Assembly: GCF_030413595.1 (NCBI RefSeq)
Contig: NZ_CP129238.1
Span: 2,232,001-2,296,000 of the forward strand
Origin: Planococcus liqunii
GTDB taxonomy: Bacteria; Bacillota; Bacilli; Bacillales_A; Planococcaceae
Reading direction: 5' to 3'
DNA length: 64,000 nt
Positions 47,789 through 55,440 of the stretch are shown piece after piece; the first letter of the stretch is position 1, and each line of letters starts with the position of its first letter. Both the position numbers and the translations under genes were made by a program. The notes beneath the pieces were generated by a model that was not told the DNA's origin, made no database searches, and saw only the letters and a program-made list of their open reading frames with translations.

Positions 47789-48420
47789 TTATTCCCATCC
47801 GTTTCTTTAATAAGTTGCTCTAAAAAGGATAGCATAAACTGATGGCGTTCTTCAGCAATTTGCTTTCCTGCAGGCGTGTTCATATGTTCTTTCAACAACA
47901 GCAGCTTCTCGTAAAAATGCGTGGTGCTGCTGGTCGGCTTCGACCGGTATTCTTCTTCGGTCATTTCCGTTCTCGGTTCTTCTAACCAGTCGTACAGCTT
48001 GCGCCCTTTTGCGCCGCCATATGCAAAGGTGCGGGCAATGCCAATGGCGCCAATCGCGTCGAGGCGGTCAGCGTCCTGGACGATTGCCGCTTCAATCGAA
48101 GACGGCCGGACACCGTTCCCGCCTTTAAAAGAAACCGATTGTATGATATTTCTGATTTCGTCCTTTTGTTCCTTGTTGATTAGCAAACTCTCCAGGATTT
48201 CCGACTCCAGGTCTTCTCCGTCTTTTTTGTATTTCGGATCGGATACATCGTGCAATAGCACAGCCAGCTCGACAATAAAGCCATCTGCCTGTTCCTGTTC
48301 CAATAACAGCTTGGCATTGCTGCGCACTCTTTCTATATGCTGCCAGTCATGGCTTGCATCATAGGTTTCATAGATTTTTCTTACGGCTGTTTCACATTGT
48401 TGTATGGTTTCATTCATCAA
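47785..48420 (-). CDS. ypgQ: HD-domain phosphohydrolase YpgQ
   Basis: 211 residues with the HD motifs DASHDWQHIERV (first His), LLHDVSDPKY (His-Asp pair), and VQDADRLDAIGAIGIAR (second Asp). B. subtilis YpgQ is a Mn-dependent pyrophosphohydrolase of dNTPs. The stop overlaps the uup start by ATGA, so uup and ypgQ are translationally coupled. It is followed by uup and cvfC, an arrangement with uup inserted relative to B. subtilis. Confidence 0.88.
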   Translation of the reverse strand: MMNETIQQCETAVRKIYETYDASHDWQHIERVRSNAKLLLEQEQADGFIVELAVLLHDVSDPKYKKDGEDLESEILESLLINKEQKDEIRNIIQSVSFKGGNGVRPSSIEAAIVQDADRLDAIGAIGIARTFAYGGAKGRKLYDWLEEPRTEMTEEEYRSKPTSSTTHFYEKLLLLKEHMNTPAGKQIAEERHQFMLSFLEQLIKETDGNK

Positions 48421-48487
48421 GATTTTAGCTCCTTTTCTTCCATTATACCCTTTACTGCTGGCGAAATGCCCGAAATGGCGCGAGTTA

Positions 48488-48516
48488 TTGACGATTCATA
48501 TGCGTTCGGGTATAGT
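48488..48516 (+). promoter_or_regulatory. Sigma-A promoter of the second csp gene
   Basis: TTGACG (48488-48493), 17-nt spacer, TATAGT (48511-48516). The leader then starts with the perfect hairpin AACCATTAAAA / TTTTAATGGTT (48524-48548). Confidence 0.8.
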
Positions 48517-48581
48517 ATAAGCCAACCATTAAAAGGCTTTTAATGGTTCCATGACAATACTCAATAATAGGGGGAACGTGC

Positions 48582-48788
48582 ATGCACCAGGGCAAAGTAA
48601 AATGGTTTAACACGGAAAAAGGCTATGGATTTATTGAGTACAATGATGGTGATGACGTGTTCGTCCACTTTACAGGCATTCAGGGCGACGGGTTCCGGAC
48701 ACTTCAAGAAGGAAATTCGGTGTCATTTGAAATTATTGACGGGAATCGTGGACCACAGGCCGCAAATGTCATTGAAATTGAAAGCTAA
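48582..48788 (+). CDS. Cold-shock-domain protein (CspD-like)
   Basis: 68 residues, one cold-shock domain with RNP1 KGYGFIEY and RNP2 VFVHF. GGGGG precedes the ATG. Its promoter leader is about 58 nt, much shorter than that of the other csp gene, and it lies near ypgQ as cspD does in B. subtilis. It likely binds RNA constitutively as a chaperone. Confidence 0.93.
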   Translation: MHQGKVKWFNTEKGYGFIEYNDGDDVFVHFTGIQGDGFRTLQEGNSVSFEIIDGNRGPQAANVIEIES

Positions 48789-48811
48789 TCGTTCTTAACT
48801 TAACCTAAAAC

Positions 48812-48846
48812 AAGGAGACCGGGAAAAATCCCCGGTCTCCTTTTTC
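48812..48846. terminator. Terminator between csp and the 653-residue gene
   Basis: GGAGACCGGG / CCCGGTCTCC stem with TTTTTC on the plus side; convergent genes share it. Confidence 0.9.
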
Positions 48847-48864
48847 ATTGTTATCTGCTGAAAC

Positions 48865-50826
48865 TTAAACCCATGTATAGGTTTTCCCCCAGCTTTCGCG
48901 CGACAACCGTTCAATTTCTTCCACATCTGCATCTTCCACCATGTAAGCATCCCCCTGTTCATAAGGGTTGTAATGGAAGGCGTACATGCGTGCAGCAAAT
49001 TGGTGGAATGGCAGCGACGACTCGCCTTCAAGTTCCCCGTGGCCTTGGACACTTGTTTCAATTCCCTGGCCCCAGTTTTGGCCGCTGTCGTTGTTCGGAT
49101 TATAGAAATAAACCCGGTATGCGCCTTGTTCATCCTGATCAATCCGTTGAATCGATACGGCATGGAGGCCGAGCAATTTGCCGTGGACATTGGTGATGTA
49201 AATACCTACCGGATTCGGATAAATCATTTCATAGCCTTCGTTGTATTCAGGATGATGCGTCGCATAAAACAATCGGACAAAAGCTTGGTAATCCGTGACA
49301 TAGCCTGTCAACGGATCAATGATGTTGGCAAAGCCGCGCGGAATCCATTCTCCGTAAAATTCCGGATTGACCCATTTGTGGCCATCTTCACCGCGGAGCA
49401 AGGTTTTCTTCATCATTTCGTTATAAATTTTATCGAGGTGCGGCACTAGCACTACGGAAACCGGATCCAATTCCTGATGGATTTCCTCGGCTACCCCGCC
49501 TTCAATTGTATTCGAGTGAATCGCTTCCCCTTCGAATGTCACATCAATATCGTTTTCACGCACAGCCCGTGCGATGTATTCCAGCAGCTGGCCAATGCCA
49601 TGCTGTGCCCAGAGACTGATGGCCCGTGCGGACTGGCAAGTCGGATTCAAGCCCTGTCCGATTCCAAGCGGCTGGCCCAGCACACTGATGACGCCACCCA
49701 GCAATACGCCGTTGGCAGTGATGCCGCCTTTTCGGTGTTCTCTTCTTAACAAATTCTTTTTAACGTCCGGATGCACATCAATTTCAAACAACCGGCGAAT
49801 GGCCGGAAGCAACGGGTCTTGTGTCAGCACGCCCCGGTCGAGCATCCGCGACAAGCCATAAATGACTTTGCTGGTTTCCGGATGGACAGCAATTTGAATC
49901 ATATCCCGGACCAGCTCAGTATGGGCATTAAAGCTCGCCGTTCCAATTTCGGATAAACTCAACGCTTCCGGAATCAAGTCGGAATACTTGCGGTTCAGGT
50001 AGCGGAGAAAAATGGCATTTGCCGGCGCCACTATTCCTGTCCGGTTCATCGATTCGGCGAAGGCACGGCTTTCGGCACGCAATGTGTCCTCATCCACTTC
50101 CATCAAATGCTTGCGGTATTCCCGTGGATTCGGAAACTTTTCGGTTAACGGAGTCGGAGCCGTAATCGCTTTTTTATAAGCCAATAAACTGTCTTTTGTT
50201 GCGTCTTCAATGTTTTCATCGATCATTTGGGTAGCGGTTTCGATCATATTGATGATGCGGTCGACCATGATCGGCCGCTGTACCGTAAGGCGGTCGATTT
50301 CATCCACCAGTTTATCGGCTACTGCTTTATAGGAGAGCCTTCCACCGAGAAAACGGAAAAGCCGTTCTGCCCGTTCGGTATGTTCTCCGCTTTCAACCCG
50401 TGCAGCTTCGGTTTCTGCGGGAAACAACAGGTCCATGTTCAGCGCCAGCACTTCGTTCAAAAAGCCGGCCGCTTCTTCGGCAGTAACTTCCGTATGCTGG
50501 TATTTCCCTTCTGAAATTGCCAGCATGCGCAGTTCACTCAGCATTTCAACAACTGAATTAACCCCACGGATTTTCAGCGAACCGCCGACAAACGGCGGTT
50601 CCAGGTTTTCCGCTTCTGCCCATGGGCCGCCGTGGAACACACCGGCTTGGTCGAAATCAGACGCAAATTCATAAAGCATTTCCAATCCTTCATCAGTTGC
50701 TGCCAGTTCTGTAGCCAACTGGAACACTTCCGTCTGGTACATGCTCTTGGCAAAAGGTTTCGCCTGTTCGAGTGACCGGAGCGCTTGTTCAAATTTATCT
50801 TTTACAGACGTTAGCTCTGTTGCCAT
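48865..50826 (-). CDS. Uncharacterised 653-residue protein with papain-like Cys-His-Asn pattern
   Basis: The N-terminal 350 residues are mostly helical with no known motif. The C-terminal half shows a Cys at 397 opening a helix (LNPTCQSARAISLW), a His at 555 in GKLLGLHAVSIQRID, and Asn576 in YFYNPNND. The 158- and 21-residue spacings and the Cys-helix, His-beta, Asn order resemble papain-superfamily peptidases, transglutaminases and related acyltransferases. It has no signal peptide or membrane helix. It follows the ATP-grasp gene by 18 bp in one operon, and the whole unit is divergent from a GNAT gene. A peptidase or amide-transfer activity acting on the ligase product is inferred, not shown. 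Confidence 0.7.
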   Translation of the reverse strand: MATELTSVKDKFEQALRSLEQAKPFAKSMYQTEVFQLATELAATDEGLEMLYEFASDFDQAGVFHGGPWAEAENLEPPFVGGSLKIRGVNSVVEMLSELRMLAISEGKYQHTEVTAEEAAGFLNEVLALNMDLLFPAETEAARVESGEHTERAERLFRFLGGRLSYKAVADKLVDEIDRLTVQRPIMVDRIINMIETATQMIDENIEDATKDSLLAYKKAITAPTPLTEKFPNPREYRKHLMEVDEDTLRAESRAFAESMNRTGIVAPANAIFLRYLNRKYSDLIPEALSLSEIGTASFNAHTELVRDMIQIAVHPETSKVIYGLSRMLDRGVLTQDPLLPAIRRLFEIDVHPDVKKNLLRREHRKGGITANGVLLGGVISVLGQPLGIGQGLNPTCQSARAISLWAQHGIGQLLEYIARAVRENDIDVTFEGEAIHSNTIEGGVAEEIHQELDPVSVVLVPHLDKIYNEMMKKTLLRGEDGHKWVNPEFYGEWIPRGFANIIDPLTGYVTDYQAFVRLFYATHHPEYNEGYEMIYPNPVGIYITNVHGKLLGLHAVSIQRIDQDEQGAYRVYFYNPNNDSGQNWGQGIETSVQGHGELEGESSLPFHQFAARMYAFHYNPYEQGDAYMVEDADVEEIERLSRESWGKTYTWV

Positions 50827-50844
50827 AATAATTCCCCCAGTTGA

Positions 50845-52068
50845 TTAAAGATAAAAATCGAATTTCTCATACTGCTTCAGCAATTCCGTCATGCGGTCAC
50901 TGTCTTCTCCAAAGAAGAACAGCGTGCCATAGTGGTTGCCGAATCCGACGCGTTCCGCAACTTTCGATGTGACCGGAATAAACAAATCGTGTTTTTCAAA
51001 ATACGGATCGTTTTTCAGTTCTTCTGGAACATTCAGCTTTTCAATCAGGCGGACGCGCGGATAAACCATCAGGCTGCCGGCATAGCCTTTTGCGGAAGTG
51101 ACTTCTTCAGGGAAAAACGCTTCCAGTTCTTCAGGCGTTGTGTCCGGATCGCTGCATAGAATCTGCGCTTGGAAGGCATTAAAGCCATATGCCCGTTCAA
51201 TCAAATCAAAAATATGCCCGCCTGGCACACGTGCGGCCACTTCACCGAAGTTCAATGTCCCATCATGGGAAATGAAATATTCCGGATGGATCACACCATA
51301 TTTGATTTCGAACGATTCCACCAGTTTTTGGATTTCGTTTAATATTTGCGGACGGTATGCTTCGAGTTTCGGAGAAGCCGGAATGAAATTGGAATGTCCC
51401 AGCTTTACATATTCTGTAATATTGAGGAATTTTACTTGCCCGTCATGGATAAACGCCTCACAAGAAAACTCTTGGCCGTCCAAATGGCTTTCCATTAAGT
51501 ACGGGAATTCTTCTTCGATTTTCTCGATATCCGCCGCATCCCGGATGACCATATGGCCTACAGTACCTGCTTTATTAAGCGGCTTGATGTGGATCGGGTC
51601 ATTCAAATCGCCTTCAATTTTTATCAGTGCATCATTCACACGCTTAAGGAAGCGGTGAATATCGTCTTTCGAGTAAGCTTCTTCAAAAACACCCACTTTA
51701 ATGCCGGACATCTGGGCTTTGCGTTTCATCAGCCCTTTGTCGCGCAGCAGGAGTGAGCGGTTGAATACCCGCGGATCATCAAAAAAACGGGCATTTAATG
51801 CGCCAGCCCATTCCACCGTTTCTTCATAAATCGGCACAGCTAGTTTCGTATTCATGCCCTCCAAAATCTGGAACAGCTCTTCGGATCCTTCATTGAGGCG
51901 GTCAAAATCCCAGCCCACAAAATTGATGTCGTTTTCTTTTGCAAACCCTTCAAAATCCGGCGGTCCGACTACGACATACGGACGATCCAACTTGTCAATG
52001 GCTTCGATGGCCGGTAAGCTCCAGCCTAAAATAGCGGTCAATTTTCCTTCGTTGTTTTTCTCAAACAT
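50845..52068 (-). CDS. ATP-grasp carboxylate-amine ligase
   Basis: 407 residues with ATP-grasp marks: the nucleotide lysine segment HIKPLNKAGTVGHMVI, ESHLDGQEFSCEAFIHDG, and the metal-binding GTLNFGEVAARVPGGHIF (Glu and Arg). The nearest remembered families are amino-acid ligases and PurK/carbamoyl-phosphate-like carboxylases; which amine and acid are joined is unknown. GGGAGAGG precedes the ATG. It is the first gene of a two-gene operon with the 653-residue protein. Confidence 0.85.
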   Translation of the reverse strand: MFEKNNEGKLTAILGWSLPAIEAIDKLDRPYVVVGPPDFEGFAKENDINFVGWDFDRLNEGSEELFQILEGMNTKLAVPIYEETVEWAGALNARFFDDPRVFNRSLLLRDKGLMKRKAQMSGIKVGVFEEAYSKDDIHRFLKRVNDALIKIEGDLNDPIHIKPLNKAGTVGHMVIRDAADIEKIEEEFPYLMESHLDGQEFSCEAFIHDGQVKFLNITEYVKLGHSNFIPASPKLEAYRPQILNEIQKLVESFEIKYGVIHPEYFISHDGTLNFGEVAARVPGGHIFDLIERAYGFNAFQAQILCSDPDTTPEELEAFFPEEVTSAKGYAGSLMVYPRVRLIEKLNVPEELKNDPYFEKHDLFIPVTSKVAERVGFGNHYGTLFFFGEDSDRMTELLKQYEKFDFYL

Positions 52069-52219
52069 GGCACCTCTCCCTTTCCCTTGTCAAAACATTC
52101 AAATATACAAGTTGTATTGCCAATTTTCGACTCGTTCAAACACTGGGATAGAACTGACTTTAGGGGTTTAGAAGATGGGCTTCTGGGAATTTAAATAAAA
52201 ACGAAAGGAGAAGAATGCC

Positions 52220-52789
52220 ATGGAGCCATGGTTCTCAAAACTAAGAGCTTATTTCCCAGCCAAAGAAATGAAGTCAGAAGACCATATGAAAACCTTGTTC
52301 GAGCACAAACCGGAATTTTACAAATTGGACGAAAGCCCTCATCATACGCTAGTCTATTTCGAGAAACCGGATTTCTTGTTTATCGATTATATTCTCGTCA
52401 ACAGTTCCGCACGGGGCAGCGGCCTGGGGAGCAAAATCATGAATCAAGTGAAGAACAGGAACAAGGCCGTTGTGCTGGAAGTGGACCCTATCACCCCGGA
52501 CGATCCGGAATCTGGCAAACGTGTCCGTTTCTATGAACGGCTGGACTTTAAAAAAGCTTCGTCGATCGAGTACATCCGGAAGCATCCAGTGACGGGCGAG
52601 CGGAGCGTCATGGATATCTTTTATTGGACTCCCGAATCCAAGCCGGAAGAATGGGTGCTGGAAAAAATGAAAGAAGCCTATGAAGAAGTACATGCCTTTA
52701 AAAGTGAAGACTTGTATGGCATTAAACCGCAGCCAGCCGCACATGTCCTGCAATTGGCGGAAGAGCGCCGCCAAAGAAAAGCCGAATAG
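52220..52789 (+). CDS. GNAT acetyltransferase-like protein, divergent from the ATP-grasp operon
   Basis: 189 residues. The acetyl-CoA motif is about residues 60-80 (ILVNSSARGSGLGSKIMNQV, with R-x-x-G-x-G/A as RGSGLG), followed by VVLEVDPITPDDPESG and YERLDFKKASSIEY. It is a GNAT fold; the substrate is unknown. AAAGGAG lies before the ATG. Its promoter region (about 150 bp) is shared with the ATP-grasp operon, so the three genes may belong together. Confidence 0.8.
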   Translation: MEPWFSKLRAYFPAKEMKSEDHMKTLFEHKPEFYKLDESPHHTLVYFEKPDFLFIDYILVNSSARGSGLGSKIMNQVKNRNKAVVLEVDPITPDDPESGKRVRFYERLDFKKASSIEYIRKHPVTGERSVMDIFYWTPESKPEEWVLEKMKEAYEEVHAFKSEDLYGIKPQPAAHVLQLAEERRQRKAE

Positions 52790-52828
52790 AAAAGCCTGCG
52801 CCCGAAATCGATTCGGCGCAGGCTTTTC
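52790..52828. terminator. Bidirectional terminator (GNAT and zinc-finger genes)
   Basis: AAAGCCTGCGCC / GGCGCAGGCTTT 12-bp stem with A-rich left and TTTTC right ends. Confidence 0.9.
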
Positions 52829-52835
52829 TATTTGT

Positions 52836-53033
52836 TCATTTATGTTCAGTTCCGACTTTATTTAACTCGTTTCCAAGGAATTGCAGCTGTGATCCTATAG
52901 AGCATTCGCTGATGCAAAACCGGTGAGCAGCTGTTTTTCCCTGCTCTTTTCGGATTTGTTTGCGGACAAAACACCCTTCGCAATACGTTTCCATCATTTC
53001 ATCAATTTCATTGATTATTGAAAGTTTGTTCAA
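52836..53033 (-). CDS. Small zinc-finger protein (zf-C2HCIx2C type)
   Basis: 65 residues with metal ligands YCEGCF and AHRFCISECSIG (two Cys pairs plus His). The pattern matches a short Bacillales zinc-finger family (Pfam zf-C2HCIx2C from memory). A regulatory or RNA/DNA-binding role is possible. It converges on the GNAT gene at a shared terminator and is divergent from the ypdP riboswitch. Confidence 0.75.
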   Translation of the reverse strand: MNKLSIINEIDEMMETYCEGCFVRKQIRKEQGKTAAHRFCISECSIGSQLQFLGNELNKVGTEHK

Positions 53034-53100
53034 ACTGTCACCCCTTTAAAATGCCATTCGTTTATTTTACTCCTAATTTGTCTTTTAACGCAACAATAGT

Positions 53101-53106
53101 TATACT
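53101..53106 (+). promoter_or_regulatory. -10 element ahead of the preQ1 leader
   Basis: TATACT with upstream TTGTCT (53075) at a rather long spacing; likely promoter for the riboswitch transcript starting near 53113. Confidence 0.5.
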
Positions 53107-53128
53107 ATCAAAGGACATTTTCATCCCT

Positions 53129-53169
53129 ATAGCGGTTCGAAAACTCCCGCTTTATCAAAACTAAGGAGG
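53129..53169 (+). promoter_or_regulatory. preQ1-I riboswitch
   Basis: Short H-type pseudoknot aptamer: P1 AGCGG / CCGCT (53131-53135, 53147-53151), loop TTCGAAAACTC, then A-rich TTATCAAAACTAAGGAGG. The GGTTC-like start and AAAACTAAGGAG tail are the class I consensus. The Shine-Dalgarno AAGGAGG (53163-53169) is inside the element, so preQ1 should block translation of ypdP. The downstream gene is a queuosine-precursor transporter, which fits. Confidence 0.85.
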
Positions 53170-53176
53170 AATTTTT

Positions 53177-53893
53177 TTGTTTAACGAGTTTTGGGGCCTT
53201 GGCTTTGCCGTGGCCAATTTTATATTGCTGCTCATCATGTACAAATGTTTCGGAAAAACCGGATTGTTTGCCTGGGTGGCCTTATCGACGGTTTTAGCCA
53301 ATATACAGGTGACAAAAACCATTGAAATCATTGGATTGACGGCCACACTTGGAAACAGCTTGTATGCTTCCACGTTTCTGGCAACCGATATTCTCAATGA
53401 AAAATATGGCAAAAAAGATGCACAAAAGGCGGTTTGGCTAGGATTTTCATCCTTGCTGATTATGATTATCGTCATGCAATTCGGCATGAAGTTCATCCCA
53501 GCAGAAAGCGATTTTGCCAATGAGTCAATGCAAACGATTTTCGGATTGATTCCGCAGATTGCCATCGCCAGCATGCTTGCGTACTTGGCAAGCCAGCATC
53601 TGGACGTCTACATTTTTGCGGCTATCCGGAAGGTTTTTCCGAAAGACAGCCAATTCTGGATCCGCAACAATGGTTCTACGCTGATCAGCCAATTGCTCGA
53701 CACATTAATCTTCACCAGCATCGCGTTTTACGGGGTGTATCCACTCGACGTCTGGCTGCAGATTTTCGTCTCGACGTATGTGCTGAAATTTATCGTATCC
53801 GTTTTTTCAACTCCATTCGGCTATATCGCGAAAGCATTAAAGCCGCTTGATGAGGAAGTAGCAACACCGGCAGACGAAAAGCAGGTTTCTTAA
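53177..53893 (+). CDS. ypdP: Queuosine precursor transporter YpdP (YhhQ/VUT family)
   Basis: 238 residues from TTG 53177, with six to seven helices and the family motifs NIQVTKTIEIIGLTATLGNSLYAS and ATDILNEKYGKKDAQKAVWLG. YhhQ-type carriers import preQ0/preQ1 bases for queuosine tRNA synthesis. The gene follows a preQ1-I riboswitch that controls its start site, direct support for the function. Its stop overlaps the next gene's ATG (TAATG). Confidence 0.92.
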   Translation: MFNEFWGLGFAVANFILLLIMYKCFGKTGLFAWVALSTVLANIQVTKTIEIIGLTATLGNSLYASTFLATDILNEKYGKKDAQKAVWLGFSSLLIMIIVMQFGMKFIPAESDFANESMQTIFGLIPQIAIASMLAYLASQHLDVYIFAAIRKVFPKDSQFWIRNNGSTLISQLLDTLIFTSIAFYGVYPLDVWLQIFVSTYVLKFIVSVFSTPFGYIAKALKPLDEEVATPADEKQVS

Positions 53894-54288
53894 TGCTGGA
53901 AGTATTTGTGGATGCGGCAACTGCAGGGACGCCAAAAGTCAGTGCGGTCGGCGTCTTTATCAAAGGCGAAGGCCACTTGGTCAAATGGAGTGAATATGTC
54001 GGAGAAATGGACAATCACATGGCTGAATTCACGGCACTCGTAAAAGGATTGGAACTGGCACGTGATTTATCCAGCCAAATGGTGTCGATCAAATCCGATT
54101 CACAGGTAGCAGTTGAGGCCTTTGACCGTGGATTCACCAAAAACCCGAAGTTCAAGCCGCTTCTCGAAGAAGCGCTTCGCCTGTCAGAAGGCTTCGACTA
54201 CTGTTTTATCAAATGGATTCCCGATTCGCAAAACCGTGCTGCTGATGATTTAGCCCGCACGAAATTGCGTGCCCATAAAAAAAAGTAA
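53893..54288 (+). CDS. ypdQ: RNase HI-like protein YpdQ
   Basis: 131 residues of RNase H fold with the acidic residues Asp7 (VFVDAAT), Glu45 (AEFTALVKG), Asp69 in KSDSQVAVE and Asp in NRAADDLAR. B. subtilis ypdP-ypdQ have the same order. It may cleave RNA-DNA hybrids, though B. subtilis YpdQ activity is doubtful. It is coupled to ypdP by a one-base overlap. Confidence 0.85.
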   Translation: MLEVFVDAATAGTPKVSAVGVFIKGEGHLVKWSEYVGEMDNHMAEFTALVKGLELARDLSSQMVSIKSDSQVAVEAFDRGFTKNPKFKPLLEEALRLSEGFDYCFIKWIPDSQNRAADDLARTKLRAHKKK

Positions 54289-54427
54289 GCTTGTCTTATT
54301 GGACTGCAGAGATTTCCGGAATGGCCGGAGTCTCTGCAGTTTTTTATATTTCATTTTACAAGTTGCATAAAGACGCTGTACAAAAAGTCTGGTAAACTGA
54401 AGACAGTTTGAATCTTGGAGGAATATT

Positions 54428-54637
54428 ATGAATTCAAAATTGGGAACTGTGCTTGATATCATCATATTGTTGATCGGACCGTGGATTTTATACACCCGCG
54501 TGCTTGAAATTATCGACAACGGCGCATCGTTGTATCCGGTCATTTCAATTATCATCATTACACTGGCTGTTGTGTTTGCCGTCTACAACCTGTACCACGT
54601 GATCTCGGCCAGACAGCAGAACAATTCAAAAAAATAG
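54428..54637 (+). CDS. Small two-helix membrane protein
   Basis: 69 residues with two hydrophobic segments (about 8-25 and 36-58: GPWILYTRVLEIIDNGASLYP between). TTGGAGG precedes the ATG. The polar tail SARQQNNSKK is cytoplasmic by the positive-inside rule. No family recognised; the next gene, 18 bp on, is a similar small membrane protein. Confidence 0.6.
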   Translation: MNSKLGTVLDIIILLIGPWILYTRVLEIIDNGASLYPVISIIIITLAVVFAVYNLYHVISARQQNNSKK

Positions 54638-54655
54638 GTGAAAAGGTGATTTGTT

Positions 54656-54973
54656 TTGAAATCGGTGTTGTTTTATTTTATTCCGCTTGCCATGTTTGCA
54701 GCCGTCAATAATTTGGTTGACCGCTTATACTGGCCGTATTACTTGGTCCTGCTTTTGGCTTTCCTGGTTTTTCAGCTGGCGCGAGTGCGCTATCCGAAAG
54801 ATGCTGTGCCACCGATCGCAAAAATCAGCCAAGCCATCTTTTACATACTGACGGTCGCTTTCATCTTCCGCGACCAATACTTGGATCCATGGATCATCAA
54901 TGTCTTGCTGGGAGTCACGCTTGGCATTGTCATCGTTGAAATCATACAGTACAAAAAAAAGCCGTCGTCATGA
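54656..54973 (+). CDS. Small three-helix membrane protein
   Basis: 105 residues from TTG 54656 (AAGGTG upstream). Three hydrophobic segments (about 2-20, 25-45 and 70-97) and RYPKDAVPPIAKIS loop; basic C-terminus YKKKPSS. It shares an operon with the preceding small gene. Function unknown. Confidence 0.6.
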   Translation: MKSVLFYFIPLAMFAAVNNLVDRLYWPYYLVLLLAFLVFQLARVRYPKDAVPPIAKISQAIFYILTVAFIFRDQYLDPWIINVLLGVTLGIVIVEIIQYKKKPSS

Positions 54974-54983
54974 CGGCTTTTTT
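54954..54983 (+). terminator. Terminator of the small membrane protein pair
   Basis: AAAGCCGTC / GACGGCTTT stem then TTTTTTC; the stop codon is in the loop. Confidence 0.85.
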
Positions 54984-55016
54984 CTATGGAAAGTTCGCTT
55001 GGTGGGGAGAAGATCT

Positions 55017-55193
55017 TTAAAGCAAATCCAGCAAACTGCTTATGAGGAGGATGAACACACTGAGAAAACCCACTTCATAAAGAGTGTTCTTGGAAAACAG
55101 CTTCTCCCCTTCTTTCTTTTCGAAAAAGAACTTGATGGCTGAAAAAAAGAAGGCGAAACAGACTGCACTTATCACAACACTCCAATCGACCAC
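55017..55193 (-). CDS. 58-residue membrane protein
   Basis: Start GTG 55193 with GGGGGA ahead of it. Two hydrophobic stretches (about 3-18 and 38-58) separated by FEKKEGEKLFSKNTL. Minus strand, following the 40-residue gene below. Unknown function. Confidence 0.55.
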   Translation of the reverse strand: MVDWSVVISAVCFAFFFSAIKFFFEKKEGEKLFSKNTLYEVGFLSVFILLISSLLDLL

Positions 55194-55221
55194 GGCTCTC
55201 CCCCTCTCCTGAGTCCGATAA

Positions 55222-55344
55222 TTATTTTGTGAAATACCAGACCAATGCCAAGACAACGGCTACGATGACCCAAGTGATGATCCGGATTAAATTTCGTTTT
55301 TTGCGGATCTCCGCTTCTTCTTTGACGTCTTTCATTAAGGGCAT
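55222..55344 (-). CDS. 40-residue single-helix membrane protein
   Basis: ATG 55344 to TAA 55222 in a clean frame, with GGAGTGGGA upstream. A charged N-terminus (MKDVKEEAEIRKKRN) precedes one hydrophobic helix (about 20-37) ending YFTK. It is 28 bp from the 58-residue gene, same strand, likely co-transcribed. Too short for common ORF cut-offs; family not recognised. Confidence 0.6.
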   Translation of the reverse strand: MPLMKDVKEEAEIRKKRNLIRIITWVIVAVVLALVWYFTK

Positions 55345-55440
55345 GTTTTCCCACTCCATTCTACGTTTCAGTTATGAAAGTTTTTGTTATTACCTTTTCA
55401 CTCCACAATCCATTAAGATTAAAAAAAGGAGGTTTTACTT

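Noticed and set aside
55172..55354. 60-codon minus-strand frame overlapping the 40-residue gene
   Set aside because: A different frame here (55222-55344) has the better ribosome binding site and a clear membrane helix.
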